Notes under the pieces: generated by a model | The model's database searches: none | Seen by the model: the letters and a program-made list of their open reading frames with translations, nothing else | What the model was told of the DNA's origin: nothing | NCBI GenBank assembly: GCA_013298145.1 | Contig: JAAFJO010000011.1 | Span: 1 to 58,198 of the forward strand | DNA length: 58,198 bases | Reading direction: 5' to 3' | Origin: Betaproteobacteria bacterium | GTDB lineage: Bacteria > Pseudomonadota > Gammaproteobacteria > Burkholderiales > Casimicrobiaceae | Program-made: the position numbers and the translations under genes | Part shown: piece by piece, positions 35,543-43,596 of the stretch | Numbering within the stretch: the stretch's first letter is position 1 | Layout: each line of letters begins with the position of its first letter

Positions 35543-36045
35543 CATTTCGGGTGACGAGTCGGAACCCAAGTGCGGCATTCATTAGCGAGTAGTGCAACAG
35601 GCTGCGAAAAACCAACAACGTCGTTTTGCACGCTCTACACCACGCTGGGAGGCGAAACGCGTGAGCCTGTAAACGTAGCAGGTATTGATGCGCGCGGTGA
35701 CTGCGCCACAAAAGATACCGCTGATCGAAAAACGATCACGGCTCGATAGTAACCAATTTCTCTACGCGGCAATAATTCAGCTTTGCAGACCAATATTGAT
35801 ACGGATCGATAGCTATGTTCGATTCACGCTAGCCCGCGTAATTTATTGCTTTTAATAATAATGTTGTTATTCCTGAGCCGCCCGGGCACCGCTCTCGTTG
35901 CTGTCGCGACGCCGCTCTCTTCGTCGTCTTTCCCCCATAGCCCCGGCTAAGCGAGGTACGCATTGAACCCGCCCACCGACGTGATCGACTCACAAACCGT
36001 TCGCAGGGGCGCGTTGCCCGCTAACCATCAACTAAGGAAAACAAC
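35543..36045. other. Interval between the kinase and the exported protein
   Basis: About 500 bp. One short frame at 35570-35749 (plus strand, GTG start, 59 codons) reads GCEKPTTSFCTLYTTLGGE and IDARGDCATKDTADRK, which looks more protein-like than random but has no known match. It could be a gene remnant. The right half is AT-rich near 35840-35870 (TTTTAATAATAATGTTG) and may contain the promoter of the next gene. Confidence 0.35.
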
Positions 36046-36663
36046 ATGTTATTCGTCGCCGGAAGTTCGCTTCGTCCGATCCCACTCGCCTTTGTTTACG
36101 CAATCACAGCCGTAGCGTTTAGCTTTGGTGTCACCGCGCATGCGCAAGGAAGCGCGCCGAGCCCCGTGCTGCCAAAAGGCGGAACGGTCATCGCTCTTAA
36201 GAATCCAGAGATAAACAAAATCGCGAGCGTGAAGCTCGAAACGGAAGCAGAGGCGCCGCTTACCTGCGCAAAGATCGATAACGGCGGTGCGGCGATTACA
36301 GTGAAACTCACGAATTCAGGCAACACCACGTTCGCTCCGGGTGATGTCATGATCGACGTTGCGCTTTCCGCCGCCAGCGAATCAAAATCGATGAGCCTGA
36401 CGCAGAACACCAACATCGCCCCTGGCGTCGTATTCCACGGCATCATCGGCGGCCAACCCACTAACCGCTACATCCTGAGCGCGAAGACGGTGGCCGACTA
36501 CATGAAAACATACAACATGACGACGCCCCCTTCCCACATCCGTGCGACGCTTCGCTTCGCGCCAATGCCGTCATCGAAAGTAAAAGTAGTGAGCCCGAGC
36601 TCGCCATTGCACGTCTTGGTGCCCGTCGTGAACGATCCGAAACTTTGCGGTTACTTGAAGTAA
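36046..36663 (+). CDS. Small exported protein of unknown function
   Basis: A 205-residue secreted protein of no family I recognise. Residues 1-34 are a signal peptide (ITAVAFSFGVTAHAQGS). The mature part has two cysteines (one in PLTCAKID, one in PKLCGYLK) that could form a disulfide, and strands typical of a beta-sandwich, such as AAITVKLTNSGNTTFAPGDVMIDVALS. A CARDB-like or adhesive fold is possible. An AGGAAA lies 8 nt before the ATG. It lies 0.5 kb downstream of the kinase and could belong to the ECF regulon, but that is only inferred from position. Confidence 0.65.
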   Translation: MLFVAGSSLRPIPLAFVYAITAVAFSFGVTAHAQGSAPSPVLPKGGTVIALKNPEINKIASVKLETEAEAPLTCAKIDNGGAAITVKLTNSGNTTFAPGDVMIDVALSAASESKSMSLTQNTNIAPGVVFHGIIGGQPTNRYILSAKTVADYMKTYNMTTPPSHIRATLRFAPMPSSKVKVVSPSSPLHVLVPVVNDPKLCGYLK

Positions 36664-36715
36664 ACAACACCGCCGCCCGCCGCGCCGTAAAGGCGAATCA
36701 TGAGCGGGCTTGATT

Positions 36716-36752
36716 GAGCGACAAGAGCCTCGAAAGAATCTCTTGATCGCTC
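36716..36752. terminator. Hairpin between convergent genes
   Basis: GAGCGA-c-AAGAG pairs with CTCTTGATCGCTC (one bulged base) around a 12-nt loop. It lies between the convergent exported-protein and flotillin genes and could stop both transcripts. No clear T-tract. Confidence 0.45.
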
Positions 36753-36823
36753 ACTGCCAGCGGCGTAGAAGCATCAACGATTGGGTCCGTCAGGCCCGTA
36801 TCGACGCAATCGACGCTTTTGCG

Positions 36824-38566
36824 CTAAATCTTCGGGTCACCAAAACTCTTTGCAGACTTGATAGATGCGTCTGTTGTGAGCTTAGGCATCGACACCATGT
36901 CTGCAACGGTTTGCGCGATGCCCGTGAGCGACGGATTGGCGAGACCCGCATCCTTCATGATCGCATCGACAATCGGTTTGGCGACCTGATAGTGAAGCGC
37001 GGAATTAACGACCTGCTCAGGCAACGTTCCTTGCCCGCCGCCGCTTGTTGCCCCTTCGCCGCCTTCGCTTGTGGCCATTGAGGTGCCAGGCATCCCATTC
37101 ACTTGAAACAAGCGAATCGAATCGATCTTTTCTAGCGGCTTCGATGCTTGCTGAATGATGAGTGGCAAAGACTGAATGAGCTGCATGCGTACTGCAAGAT
37201 CGATTTGTGCTGCGCCTAGTTTGTTCTTCGCCTCATTGATTGCCGCGATACCTTCGGCTTCAGCTAGCGAGGCTGCTTTCTTCGCGTCGGCCTCGACTTT
37301 CACCGCAAGCGCTCGGTTCTCTGCCGCCTCGCGCTCAGCTTCAGCAGCTACTTTCACTGAAATCGCTTGCTGCTCCGCATCCTGCGCGGCTTCGATCAAC
37401 TGAATAGATTTCTTACGTTCGGCAATCGAGATTTCACGCGCAGTATTGACGCCCTCTTCCGCTTTTACAGCGGCCGAGCGTGCAGCGTTTGCAGCAGCGT
37501 CTGCTTGGGATTGTTCTTCCGATTTCTTTGCAATTGCGATCGCGGCGTCTTGGTTCGCGAGCTCGACGGATTGGCGTTGCTCCGCTTGCTTCACTTTGGT
37601 TTCGCGGTCTGCCTCAATCTGCTTTTTCTGAACGGCGAGGTTCTTATCAATCTCAGCGCTATTCACCGTGCGATCAGCTTCGATTCGACGCTCTTTCACG
37701 AGGCGATCCGCATTGATTCGAACCTCCTCAGCTTCGCGGTGGCGCTCTGCTTCGATCTTCGCGATGACAGCGGTTTGATCTGCTTTCGCGTTGGAAATTT
37801 CTTGTTGTTGCGTGAGGGTCGCAAACTCCTGCTGCTTCGTAATGTCCAGTTTCAGGCGCTCTGCTTCAAGATTTTTTGTGCGGACTTGCACCTCTGTATC
37901 TTGCTCAATATCGTTACGGCGTTTGCGGCGTGACTCCGTCTCTTCGGTAAGGCGAGTGAGACCTTCGGCGTCGAACGCGTTGTTCGGATTGAAGAAGTTT
38001 TTCGCGGTTTGATCAAGGCTGGTGAGTGATACGGATTCGAGCTCCAAGCCATTTTTCTCGAGATCCTCTGCAACGACGTTTTGCACCGCCTGCACAAACT
38101 CGCGGCGTTTATCTTGCAGCTCTTGCATCGTCATCGTGGCTGCGGTTGCGCGCAACGCGTCCACGAATTTGTCCTCGACAAGTGCGCGGAGTTCAGAAGG
38201 CTCCATCGTTTTGCGGCCCAATGTCTGAGCGGCGGTGCTCACAGATTCCGCCACTTGCTTTACGCGCACGAAAAAGGCAGCCGCCACGTCTACTCGCATA
38301 CGATCAAGCGCAATCAAACTTTGCTCATCCTTCCTCGACACTTCCAGCCGCAAGGTGTTCATGTTGACCGGAATCACTTCATGAAAGATTGGAAGCACGA
38401 TTGCGCCACCATCCATGATCACCTTCTGCCCGCCCAACCCGGTGCGTACAAAGGCCGTTTCTTTGGTGGCGCGGTGATAGAGCCGCGCGAACACAATGCC
38501 GATTAGCAGGAGCGCAAACAAGACGATTGCGGCGGGTACACCAACGTTGATGAGCATGTCGATCAT
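36824..38566 (-). CDS. Flotillin-like SPFH/band 7 protein (YqiK-type)
   Basis: A 580-residue inner-membrane scaffold protein of the flotillin family, which organises membrane microdomains. Residues 5-27 are a membrane anchor (VGVPAAIVLFALLLIGIVFA). The SPFH domain follows, with AFVRTGLGGQKVIMDGGAIVLPIFHEVIPVNMNTLRLEV. The centre is a long coiled coil rich in Glu-Ala repeats (AEREAAENRALAVKVEADAKKA). The C-terminus has a Gly-rich segment, GGEGATSGGGQG. It follows the YqiJ-like gene after 34 bp, as in the yqiJ-yqiK arrangement of E. coli. Confidence 0.9.
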   Translation of the reverse strand: MIDMLINVGVPAAIVLFALLLIGIVFARLYHRATKETAFVRTGLGGQKVIMDGGAIVLPIFHEVIPVNMNTLRLEVSRKDEQSLIALDRMRVDVAAAFFVRVKQVAESVSTAAQTLGRKTMEPSELRALVEDKFVDALRATAATMTMQELQDKRREFVQAVQNVVAEDLEKNGLELESVSLTSLDQTAKNFFNPNNAFDAEGLTRLTEETESRRKRRNDIEQDTEVQVRTKNLEAERLKLDITKQQEFATLTQQQEISNAKADQTAVIAKIEAERHREAEEVRINADRLVKERRIEADRTVNSAEIDKNLAVQKKQIEADRETKVKQAEQRQSVELANQDAAIAIAKKSEEQSQADAAANAARSAAVKAEEGVNTAREISIAERKKSIQLIEAAQDAEQQAISVKVAAEAEREAAENRALAVKVEADAKKAASLAEAEGIAAINEAKNKLGAAQIDLAVRMQLIQSLPLIIQQASKPLEKIDSIRLFQVNGMPGTSMATSEGGEGATSGGGQGTLPEQVVNSALHYQVAKPIVDAIMKDAGLANPSLTGIAQTVADMVSMPKLTTDASIKSAKSFGDPKI

Positions 38567-38600
38567 GTGATCCTCGGAGGAAGAAATTGTGATTGTTTAT

Positions 38601-39206
38601 TTAAAGAAGTTCAGGATGCGGGTTTCGAATACAGCGAAACCGTGCGCCTACCTTTTTCACGAGCAGCACATCGCTACCTTCGTTGAAAACGTCAGTTTCA
38701 ACGTCGGGCTCCACCATGACGTAATGCGATCGTCCGTAGGAATCGCGCACCTTCGCCTCGGCAGCGAGCCCGGCTTTGGCGTGCCCTTTCACAATCACGC
38801 CCGCGCGCCCGATCAGCGTCATTTCGCTCACTGCACTTGTTTCATCTTTCGGCATCACATGCTCCAAGAGCGAACCCACGCCGCTGACCGTTGCGAAGCC
38901 CGCGAGCACAGCTGGGATACTCGCCGCCCACGCGGGCCACATGCTCCCCACCATTTTGTAGGTGAAACCTTGGATGACGTATCCCGCCACCGCAAACCCG
39001 GCAAGAAACAGAATCAGCAGCACGAGCGCCGGTACTTTGCCCAGGTGTAGCCATCCCAGCGGCGATTCAACACCATCGGGAATTTCGGGCAACAAACTAT
39101 CAATTGCGCTCGACGGGCTGTGAGCAAAGAGAAGCCCCAAGCCCTCAAGCACCGCGAGCCCCACCATGATGGCGAGTGCGGAAGCAAACGGCCACGTTTC
39201 AGTCAT
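38601..39206 (-). CDS. YqiJ-like membrane protein with OB-fold domain
   Basis: A 201-residue membrane protein that accompanies flotillins. It has hydrophobic segments at the N-terminus (FASALAIMVGLAVLEGLGLLF), then VPALVLLILFLAGFAVAGYVI and AWAASIPAVLAGFATVSGVG. The C-terminal half (MTLIGRAGVIVKGHAKAGLAAEAKVRDSYGRSHYVMVEPD) is an OB-fold NfeD-like domain. The ATG at 39206 is preferred to 39248 because the family starts with a short segment before TM1. It lies between pspA and flotillin genes and is probably part of the same membrane complex. Confidence 0.83.
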   Translation of the reverse strand: MTETWPFASALAIMVGLAVLEGLGLLFAHSPSSAIDSLLPEIPDGVESPLGWLHLGKVPALVLLILFLAGFAVAGYVIQGFTYKMVGSMWPAWAASIPAVLAGFATVSGVGSLLEHVMPKDETSAVSEMTLIGRAGVIVKGHAKAGLAAEAKVRDSYGRSHYVMVEPDVETDVFNEGSDVLLVKKVGARFRCIRNPHPELL

Positions 39207-39258
39207 CGTTAACACGGACTCCCCCTGCCTTAAAGGCGACGAAATCAATAATCTAGCG

Positions 39259-39933
39259 CTACTTTTGCTGGGCTTTTAATGCGGCCAAGCGCTCTGCGAT
39301 TTTGTTATCGCGCACCAATTCGTTCAATTCCTTGAGTTTTGCAGCTTGCTGCATTGTTGCGCTTTGCGCGGCCGGGTCAAGCCCGGTTTGGCGCCGGTAG
39401 GTGCGATCAAACGCACTCTGTGCCGCGCTCGCTTTAGAGGCCGCGTTGCTGCCAGATCCGCCATGCGTCGCAAGCGCACTCGCAGCCGTCGCCCGTGAAC
39501 GCTCGAACTCGGTGATTGCACGTTCCATCTCGCGCTTTTTGCCCATCAATGCATCGACAAAACCGGAAAGCTCTTTCTCTTCGGACGCGAGCTGCGCGAG
39601 ACTTGATTCAAGTACGGGCAACTGCGCTTCGATATCCAACTGTCGCGAAATCGCAGGCGTGGCAAGATCATCGCGACCGTCATCGAGCGCGGTCGAGAGA
39701 GACGCGGAAAGCGCTTCGTGTTCTTTGTTCAGGTGCAAGTGCTGCTGTTGCGCAAGGTGGCGATTTGCAGCCGCACGCCCCAGCTCTGCACGCACCTCGT
39801 CGATAACTTGATCAATTTCGCGTACGGATTGTTCGAGCATCGCAACGGGCGCGGCATCCTCAATCTTGTCAATCAGTGCATGTGCCCCGCCCGCAATCAC
39901 ACGAGCCACGCGGGTTTTCAAAGTGTCAGCCAT
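39259..39933 (-). CDS. PspA/IM30 family membrane-stress protein
   Basis: A 224-residue peripheral membrane protein of the PspA/IM30 (ESCRT-III-like) family, which protects membrane integrity. It is almost wholly coiled coil: TRVARVIAGGAHALIDKIEDAAPVAMLEQSVREIDQVIDEVRAELG at the N-terminus and later KKREMERAITEFERSRA. It has no signal peptide. In E. coli PspA is controlled by PspF, but no pspF or pspB/C gene is here. It lies between an RHH-like protein and YqiJ, and the four genes share strand and short gaps. Confidence 0.88.
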   Translation of the reverse strand: MADTLKTRVARVIAGGAHALIDKIEDAAPVAMLEQSVREIDQVIDEVRAELGRAAANRHLAQQQHLHLNKEHEALSASLSTALDDGRDDLATPAISRQLDIEAQLPVLESSLAQLASEEKELSGFVDALMGKKREMERAITEFERSRATAASALATHGGSGSNAASKASAAQSAFDRTYRRQTGLDPAAQSATMQQAAKLKELNELVRDNKIAERLAALKAQQK

Positions 39934-39947
39934 GATGAGATTTCCTT

Positions 39948-40439
39948 TCAGGGGCGCGATGGTGATGTGAGTTCCGCGAGCTCGCGCACTTGCGAAACGT
40001 GTTTCCTGATAACGCCCCCGTCGAAGGCGGCGGCTTGTACGGTCACGCTCTGGCGCATCAAGGTTTCCGTAAGCTGCATTGCGCGGCGCACGAGATGAGC
40101 CTCCAACTGCTTCGCCTGCTCCACGGTCTCCACTTGCGCTGAATTTAGCGTAGCGATCAGCGCCGGTAAATGCTCAAAAAATGCAGCTAGCACTTCCGAA
40201 TGCTTCTGCTCCGCAACTTCGAGCGACGCGATCGCCTCGCGGGTTGATCGCCCAAGGTCGCGATACAAGTTAAGTGCGCTCAGATATTCGGAATCGCCCT
40301 CGTAGGTGCGCCTTAGATGCGAAACCGCCACACGCACTTTATCGCTGACGGTCGCCGCTTCTTCCATGCGGGTGGTCGCAAGCCATTCATAAAGGTCATC
40401 CGGGAGCCGGCCTGAGATGGGAACCATATCGATTTGCAC
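39948..40439 (-). CDS. RHH-like N-terminus plus coiled-coil protein of unknown function
   Basis: A 163-residue protein with no family that I can name. Residues 6-45 (ISGRLPDDLYEWLATTRMEE and TVSDKVRVAVSHLRR) look like a ribbon-helix-helix DNA-binding unit: a short strand, then helix-turn-helix with the SDKVRVAV second helix. The remainder is helical and probably coiled coil (STREAIASLEVAEQKHSEVLAAFFEHLPAL; VEQAKQLEAHLVRRAMQ). The start is either GTG at 40439 or ATG at 40427. It is the first gene of the pspA-yqiJ-flotillin cluster, with a 14-bp gap to pspA, so it may be its regulator or a PspA partner. Confidence 0.6.
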   Translation of the reverse strand: MQIDMVPISGRLPDDLYEWLATTRMEEAATVSDKVRVAVSHLRRTYEGDSEYLSALNLYRDLGRSTREAIASLEVAEQKHSEVLAAFFEHLPALIATLNSAQVETVEQAKQLEAHLVRRAMQLTETLMRQSVTVQAAAFDGGVIRKHVSQVRELAELTSPSRP

Positions 40440-40611
40440 TCAATCGCGTTCGAATGCATGCATTTGTATACGAATAAATTCATCGCGTCAAGCAGCGCCT
40501 CGTCTTTGGGCCGTACATGCTGTCTCAGTTATTTCTGGTTCTCGCTATTCGCCTAGGCAAAAGCGCAGAGGGCACCATTTCAGTGCCAAAATCGGCCCGG
40601 GAGATAAGACT

Positions 40612-41640
40612 ATGCCATTGTGCGATTGGGGATTTCGGCTGTTTAACTTGCGTTCCTTCGCAACAGCCGCGCTCGCGCTTTCAGCGCTGTTTTCGAGCCA
40701 TGGCTTCGCGCAAGACGGCGTTCGCTTTCTTAACGATTGGCGCTGGGAAGGTCAGGCTTCGCCGCTTGCGGTGGCAATGCAGGGCGGCTTTAAAAAGGCG
40801 AAGCTTGATGTCACGGTGACGCCGGGGACGGGTTCAGCGGCGACGGTGCAGAAGGTCGCGTCTGGCGAATTTGACATCGGACTGGGCGATTTCAGCGCGC
40901 TCGTTGAGTTTGCAGCGCGCAATCCAAACGTGGCACCGCCAGTTGCGGTGTATGTTCTTTATGAACGTACTCCCGCTGCTTTGTTCGTACGCAGCAAATT
41001 TGATTTGAAATCGATTGAAGGCAAATCCATCGCTGCGCCCCAATTCGATGGGGGCCGAAAGCTCTGGCCTGCTTTCTCAAAGTCGGAAGATATTAAGGCG
41101 GTTGCTTGGCAAAACGTGGACGCGGTGGCGCGCGAGAAAAATTTCGCGTCGGGTCAATACGATGCGATCACGGGCTTTTATTTCACGACCATGCTTAACC
41201 TTGAACGCGAAGGCATGTCGGGCACGCTCTACAAGGTGTTTCCGTTTTACGAATCGGGTGTGCGTTTGTATGGCAATGTGCTGATCGTGAATCCGAAGTT
41301 CATGGCGGCGAATCCGAAGGCCGTGAAAACGTTCGTGCGGGCTTATCACGATGCGGTGAAGTTCGCCGTGAAAGACACCGATGCCGCGATTGAATTTCTC
41401 AAGGAAGTCGATCCGAAGATCGACACGAAGCTTGAATGGCGACGCGCCCGACTCGCGTTTGATCGATTCGTGGATACGCCGACGGTGCGCGCAACGGGCT
41501 TGGGCACGTTGGACATGGCGCGGGTGCAAGCTGGCATCGATGTGGTTGCCGACGCATTCAAGCTGCCGATGAAGCCCAGCGCGGCAACCCTCGCGACCAC
41601 TGAATTTTTGCCGCCGCGTTCAGAGCGTTCACTGTATTAG
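40612..41640 (+). CDS. ABC transporter substrate-binding protein, NMT1/THI5-like
   Basis: A 342-residue periplasmic binding protein of the NMT1/SsuA-like family, which takes up thiamine precursors, taurine, nitrate or sulfonates. A signal peptide ends at HGFAQ (about residue 28). The mature protein begins DGVRFLNDWRWEGQASPLAVAMQGGFKKAKLDVTVTPGTGSA, close to THI5-type proteins. The open frame extends upstream to 40417, but the ATG at 40612 has GGGAGA nearby and the signal peptide. No permease or ATPase is adjacent. Ligand unknown; a pyrimidine precursor is one possibility. Confidence 0.83.
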   Translation: MPLCDWGFRLFNLRSFATAALALSALFSSHGFAQDGVRFLNDWRWEGQASPLAVAMQGGFKKAKLDVTVTPGTGSAATVQKVASGEFDIGLGDFSALVEFAARNPNVAPPVAVYVLYERTPAALFVRSKFDLKSIEGKSIAAPQFDGGRKLWPAFSKSEDIKAVAWQNVDAVAREKNFASGQYDAITGFYFTTMLNLEREGMSGTLYKVFPFYESGVRLYGNVLIVNPKFMAANPKAVKTFVRAYHDAVKFAVKDTDAAIEFLKEVDPKIDTKLEWRRARLAFDRFVDTPTVRATGLGTLDMARVQAGIDVVADAFKLPMKPSAATLATTEFLPPRSERSLY

Positions 41641-41776
41641 AAATAACGACGAGGTTCATGCAAGCTGGCCAGCTTGCGCGAATTGATTGCCGAGTAGCGC
41701 AAACGGTTAACGCGCTCACAGATTCAACGGGCGTCGCCGCGAGTTGCTTGGCGAGCGCCCCTCACTCATGTGTTGT

Positions 41777-41968
41777 CTAGGTTGATTTCAAGACGTTTTT
41801 GGCGAGCACTTTGAAACGCTCGCCGTTGGGCTGCACGAGGGTGAGTGTCAGGTTGCCGCCTTTGCTGAGATTAAGGTCCCGTACAACGCCCGACTTGCCT
41901 TTGTGCGTGCCCGCAACTACCTGACAGAAATCCCCGTCCTTCAGTGCCAAGCGCTCCGTCGGAAACAT
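41777..41968 (-). CDS. Small KOW-motif protein
   Basis: A 63-residue protein with a KOW motif (ALKDGDFCQVVAGTHKGKSGVVRDLNLSKGG), as found in ribosomal L24, NusG and related RNA-binding proteins. It is too short for NusG and not in a ribosomal operon. Its start overlaps the VOC stop (TAATG), so the two are translationally coupled. Function unknown; RNA or ribosome binding is inferred from the domain. Confidence 0.78.
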   Translation of the reverse strand: MFPTERLALKDGDFCQVVAGTHKGKSGVVRDLNLSKGGNLTLTLVQPNGERFKVLAKNVLKST

Positions 41969-42369
41969 TATTTTGCAGCGGGCGGGCGATAGAGCGCACA
42001 GAGTTTGTTGCCATCCGGATCGCGGACATAGGCGAGGTAGAGTGCGCCCATCTTTCCTTCGCGCAAACCGGGAGGCGCCTCGATCGACGTTCCACCGTTG
42101 GCTACCGCGACGTCATGAAACGCTTTCGCCTGCTCTGGCGAATCGCATTTGAATCCGATGGTGCCTCCATTTGCGAATGTTGCTGGCTCATTGTTGATCG
42201 GCTCAGAGACACCAAAGCTGCTGCCCGCATGGCGATAGAAAAGCCGCGCGTGTCCAGTTCCAGCCTCATTGCGAAACGCCTCACCGGCGCCGAGCACCCC
42301 AAGTACCGCGTCGTAAAACTTCTTTGCACGTTCGATATCGCTCGTGCCCACCATCACATGACTAAACAT
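41968..42369 (-). CDS. VOC (glyoxalase/bleomycin resistance) family protein
   Basis: A 133-residue vicinal-oxygen-chelate protein. MFSHVMVGTSDIERAKKFYDAVL is the family N-terminus, and ERAKKFYDAVLGVLGAGEA, RLFYRHAGSSFGV and GALYLAYVRDPDGNKLCAL follow. The ATG at 42369 is preceded by GGAGGAAA and is better than an upstream start at 42477. Metal-dependent lyase, dioxygenase or binding roles are all possible. It is coupled to the KOW gene by a TAATG overlap. Confidence 0.85.
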   Translation of the reverse strand: MFSHVMVGTSDIERAKKFYDAVLGVLGAGEAFRNEAGTGHARLFYRHAGSSFGVSEPINNEPATFANGGTIGFKCDSPEQAKAFHDVAVANGGTSIEAPPGLREGKMGALYLAYVRDPDGNKLCALYRPPAAK

Positions 42370-42558
42370 TTTTCGTTTCCTCCAAATTGTTGACTTGAAC
42401 GCCGCGTCAAGCCGCGTCGCTAGCCCGTGAGTGTGCCTCACTTTGGACGTGAGGCGACGTTTTGAACTCGTTCTCACAGCGCGAAATCGCCCGCGTCTTC
42501 CGCAAATCGTATTCGCTTCGTGTAATCTGCTGTTTTTGGAAATTGCCCGCGGGCGCTT

Positions 42559-43575
42559 ATGGACAATCTTGATCTCGACGTGCTGAAAACCGCTCTCGTC
42601 TGGACTGAAGCGGGCCGCAAAGCCACGCTCGGCACGGTGGTGCGCACGTGGGGCAGCGCGCCGCGACCGATTGGCGCGATGATGGCCATTCGCGATGACG
42701 GACAGGTGATCGGTTCAGTCTCGGGCGGCTGCATTGAAGATGATTTGATCGCGCAGGTGAAAGACGGGAAGCTCGCCGCAACGCGACCGGAAAGCGTGCG
42801 CTACGGTGTGGCGGCCGATCAAGCGCGGCAATTCGGCTTGCCTTGCGGGGGCACAGTCGAAATGGTCTTGGAGCCGCTAACCCCGCTGTCTGACATTCGC
42901 GGCCTGCTCTCTGATCTTGAGGCTCACAAAATTGTGAAGCGAACGCTTGATATCGAGACAGGCGTTTCGCGACGTGGTTTGGCCGAGGGCGCCGACGTGC
43001 TCTCGTTTGATGGCCAAAAACTCGTCACCATTCACGGCCCAAAATATCGTTTGCTCATTATCGGGGCGGGGCAGCTTTCCAAGTATCTGGCCAGCATGGC
43101 GATCCTGCTCGACTATCAGGTCACCGTGTGCGATCCACGCGACGAATATCAAGAGCAGTGGCATGATCTGCCGCAGGTGACAATGACTAAAGAAATGCCA
43201 GACGACAGAGTGATCGCGATGAACCTAGACCGCAACAGCGCGGTGGTGGCGCTCACTCACGATCCGAAGCTTGATGATTTGGCGCTGATGGAGGCGCTAC
43301 GCTCACCAGCGTTTTACGTGGGCGCGTTAGGCTCTAAAGCGAACAATGATAAAAGACGCGGGCGACTGCTAGAATTTGACGTTTCTCAAGATGAGATAAA
43401 TCGTCTTCGTGGCCCTGTTGGACTGGACATTGGCGCGAAAACGCCGTCAGAAATTGCGATCTCGATCTTGGCTGAAATGACCGCGACCAAACGCGGCGTA
43501 ACGATGACGCGCAGCAAGTCCGAAGCCGCAGCAAGCGAGGCGTCGAGCGCAGGCTGCGTGCTTGCTGAACCGTAG
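42559..43575 (+). CDS. xdhC: XdhC/CoxF family molybdenum cofactor insertion protein
   Basis: A 338-residue protein of the XdhC family, which helps load and sulfurate the molybdenum cofactor of xanthine dehydrogenase and related enzymes. The N-terminal domain has ATLGTVVRTWGSAPRPIGAMMAI and GSVSGGCIEDDLI. The C-terminal NAD-binding domain has LLIIGAGQLSKYLASMAILLDYQVTVCDP and ALGSKANNDKR. No xanthine dehydrogenase subunits are adjacent. It is convergent with modC after 21 bp, next to the molybdate uptake genes, a sensible grouping. Confidence 0.87.
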   Translation: MDNLDLDVLKTALVWTEAGRKATLGTVVRTWGSAPRPIGAMMAIRDDGQVIGSVSGGCIEDDLIAQVKDGKLAATRPESVRYGVAADQARQFGLPCGGTVEMVLEPLTPLSDIRGLLSDLEAHKIVKRTLDIETGVSRRGLAEGADVLSFDGQKLVTIHGPKYRLLIIGAGQLSKYLASMAILLDYQVTVCDPRDEYQEQWHDLPQVTMTKEMPDDRVIAMNLDRNSAVVALTHDPKLDDLALMEALRSPAFYVGALGSKANNDKRRGRLLEFDVSQDEINRLRGPVGLDIGAKTPSEIAISILAEMTATKRGVTMTRSKSEAAASEASSAGCVLAEP

Positions 43576-43596
43576 ATGTGTACGTGGAAAGCGCGG

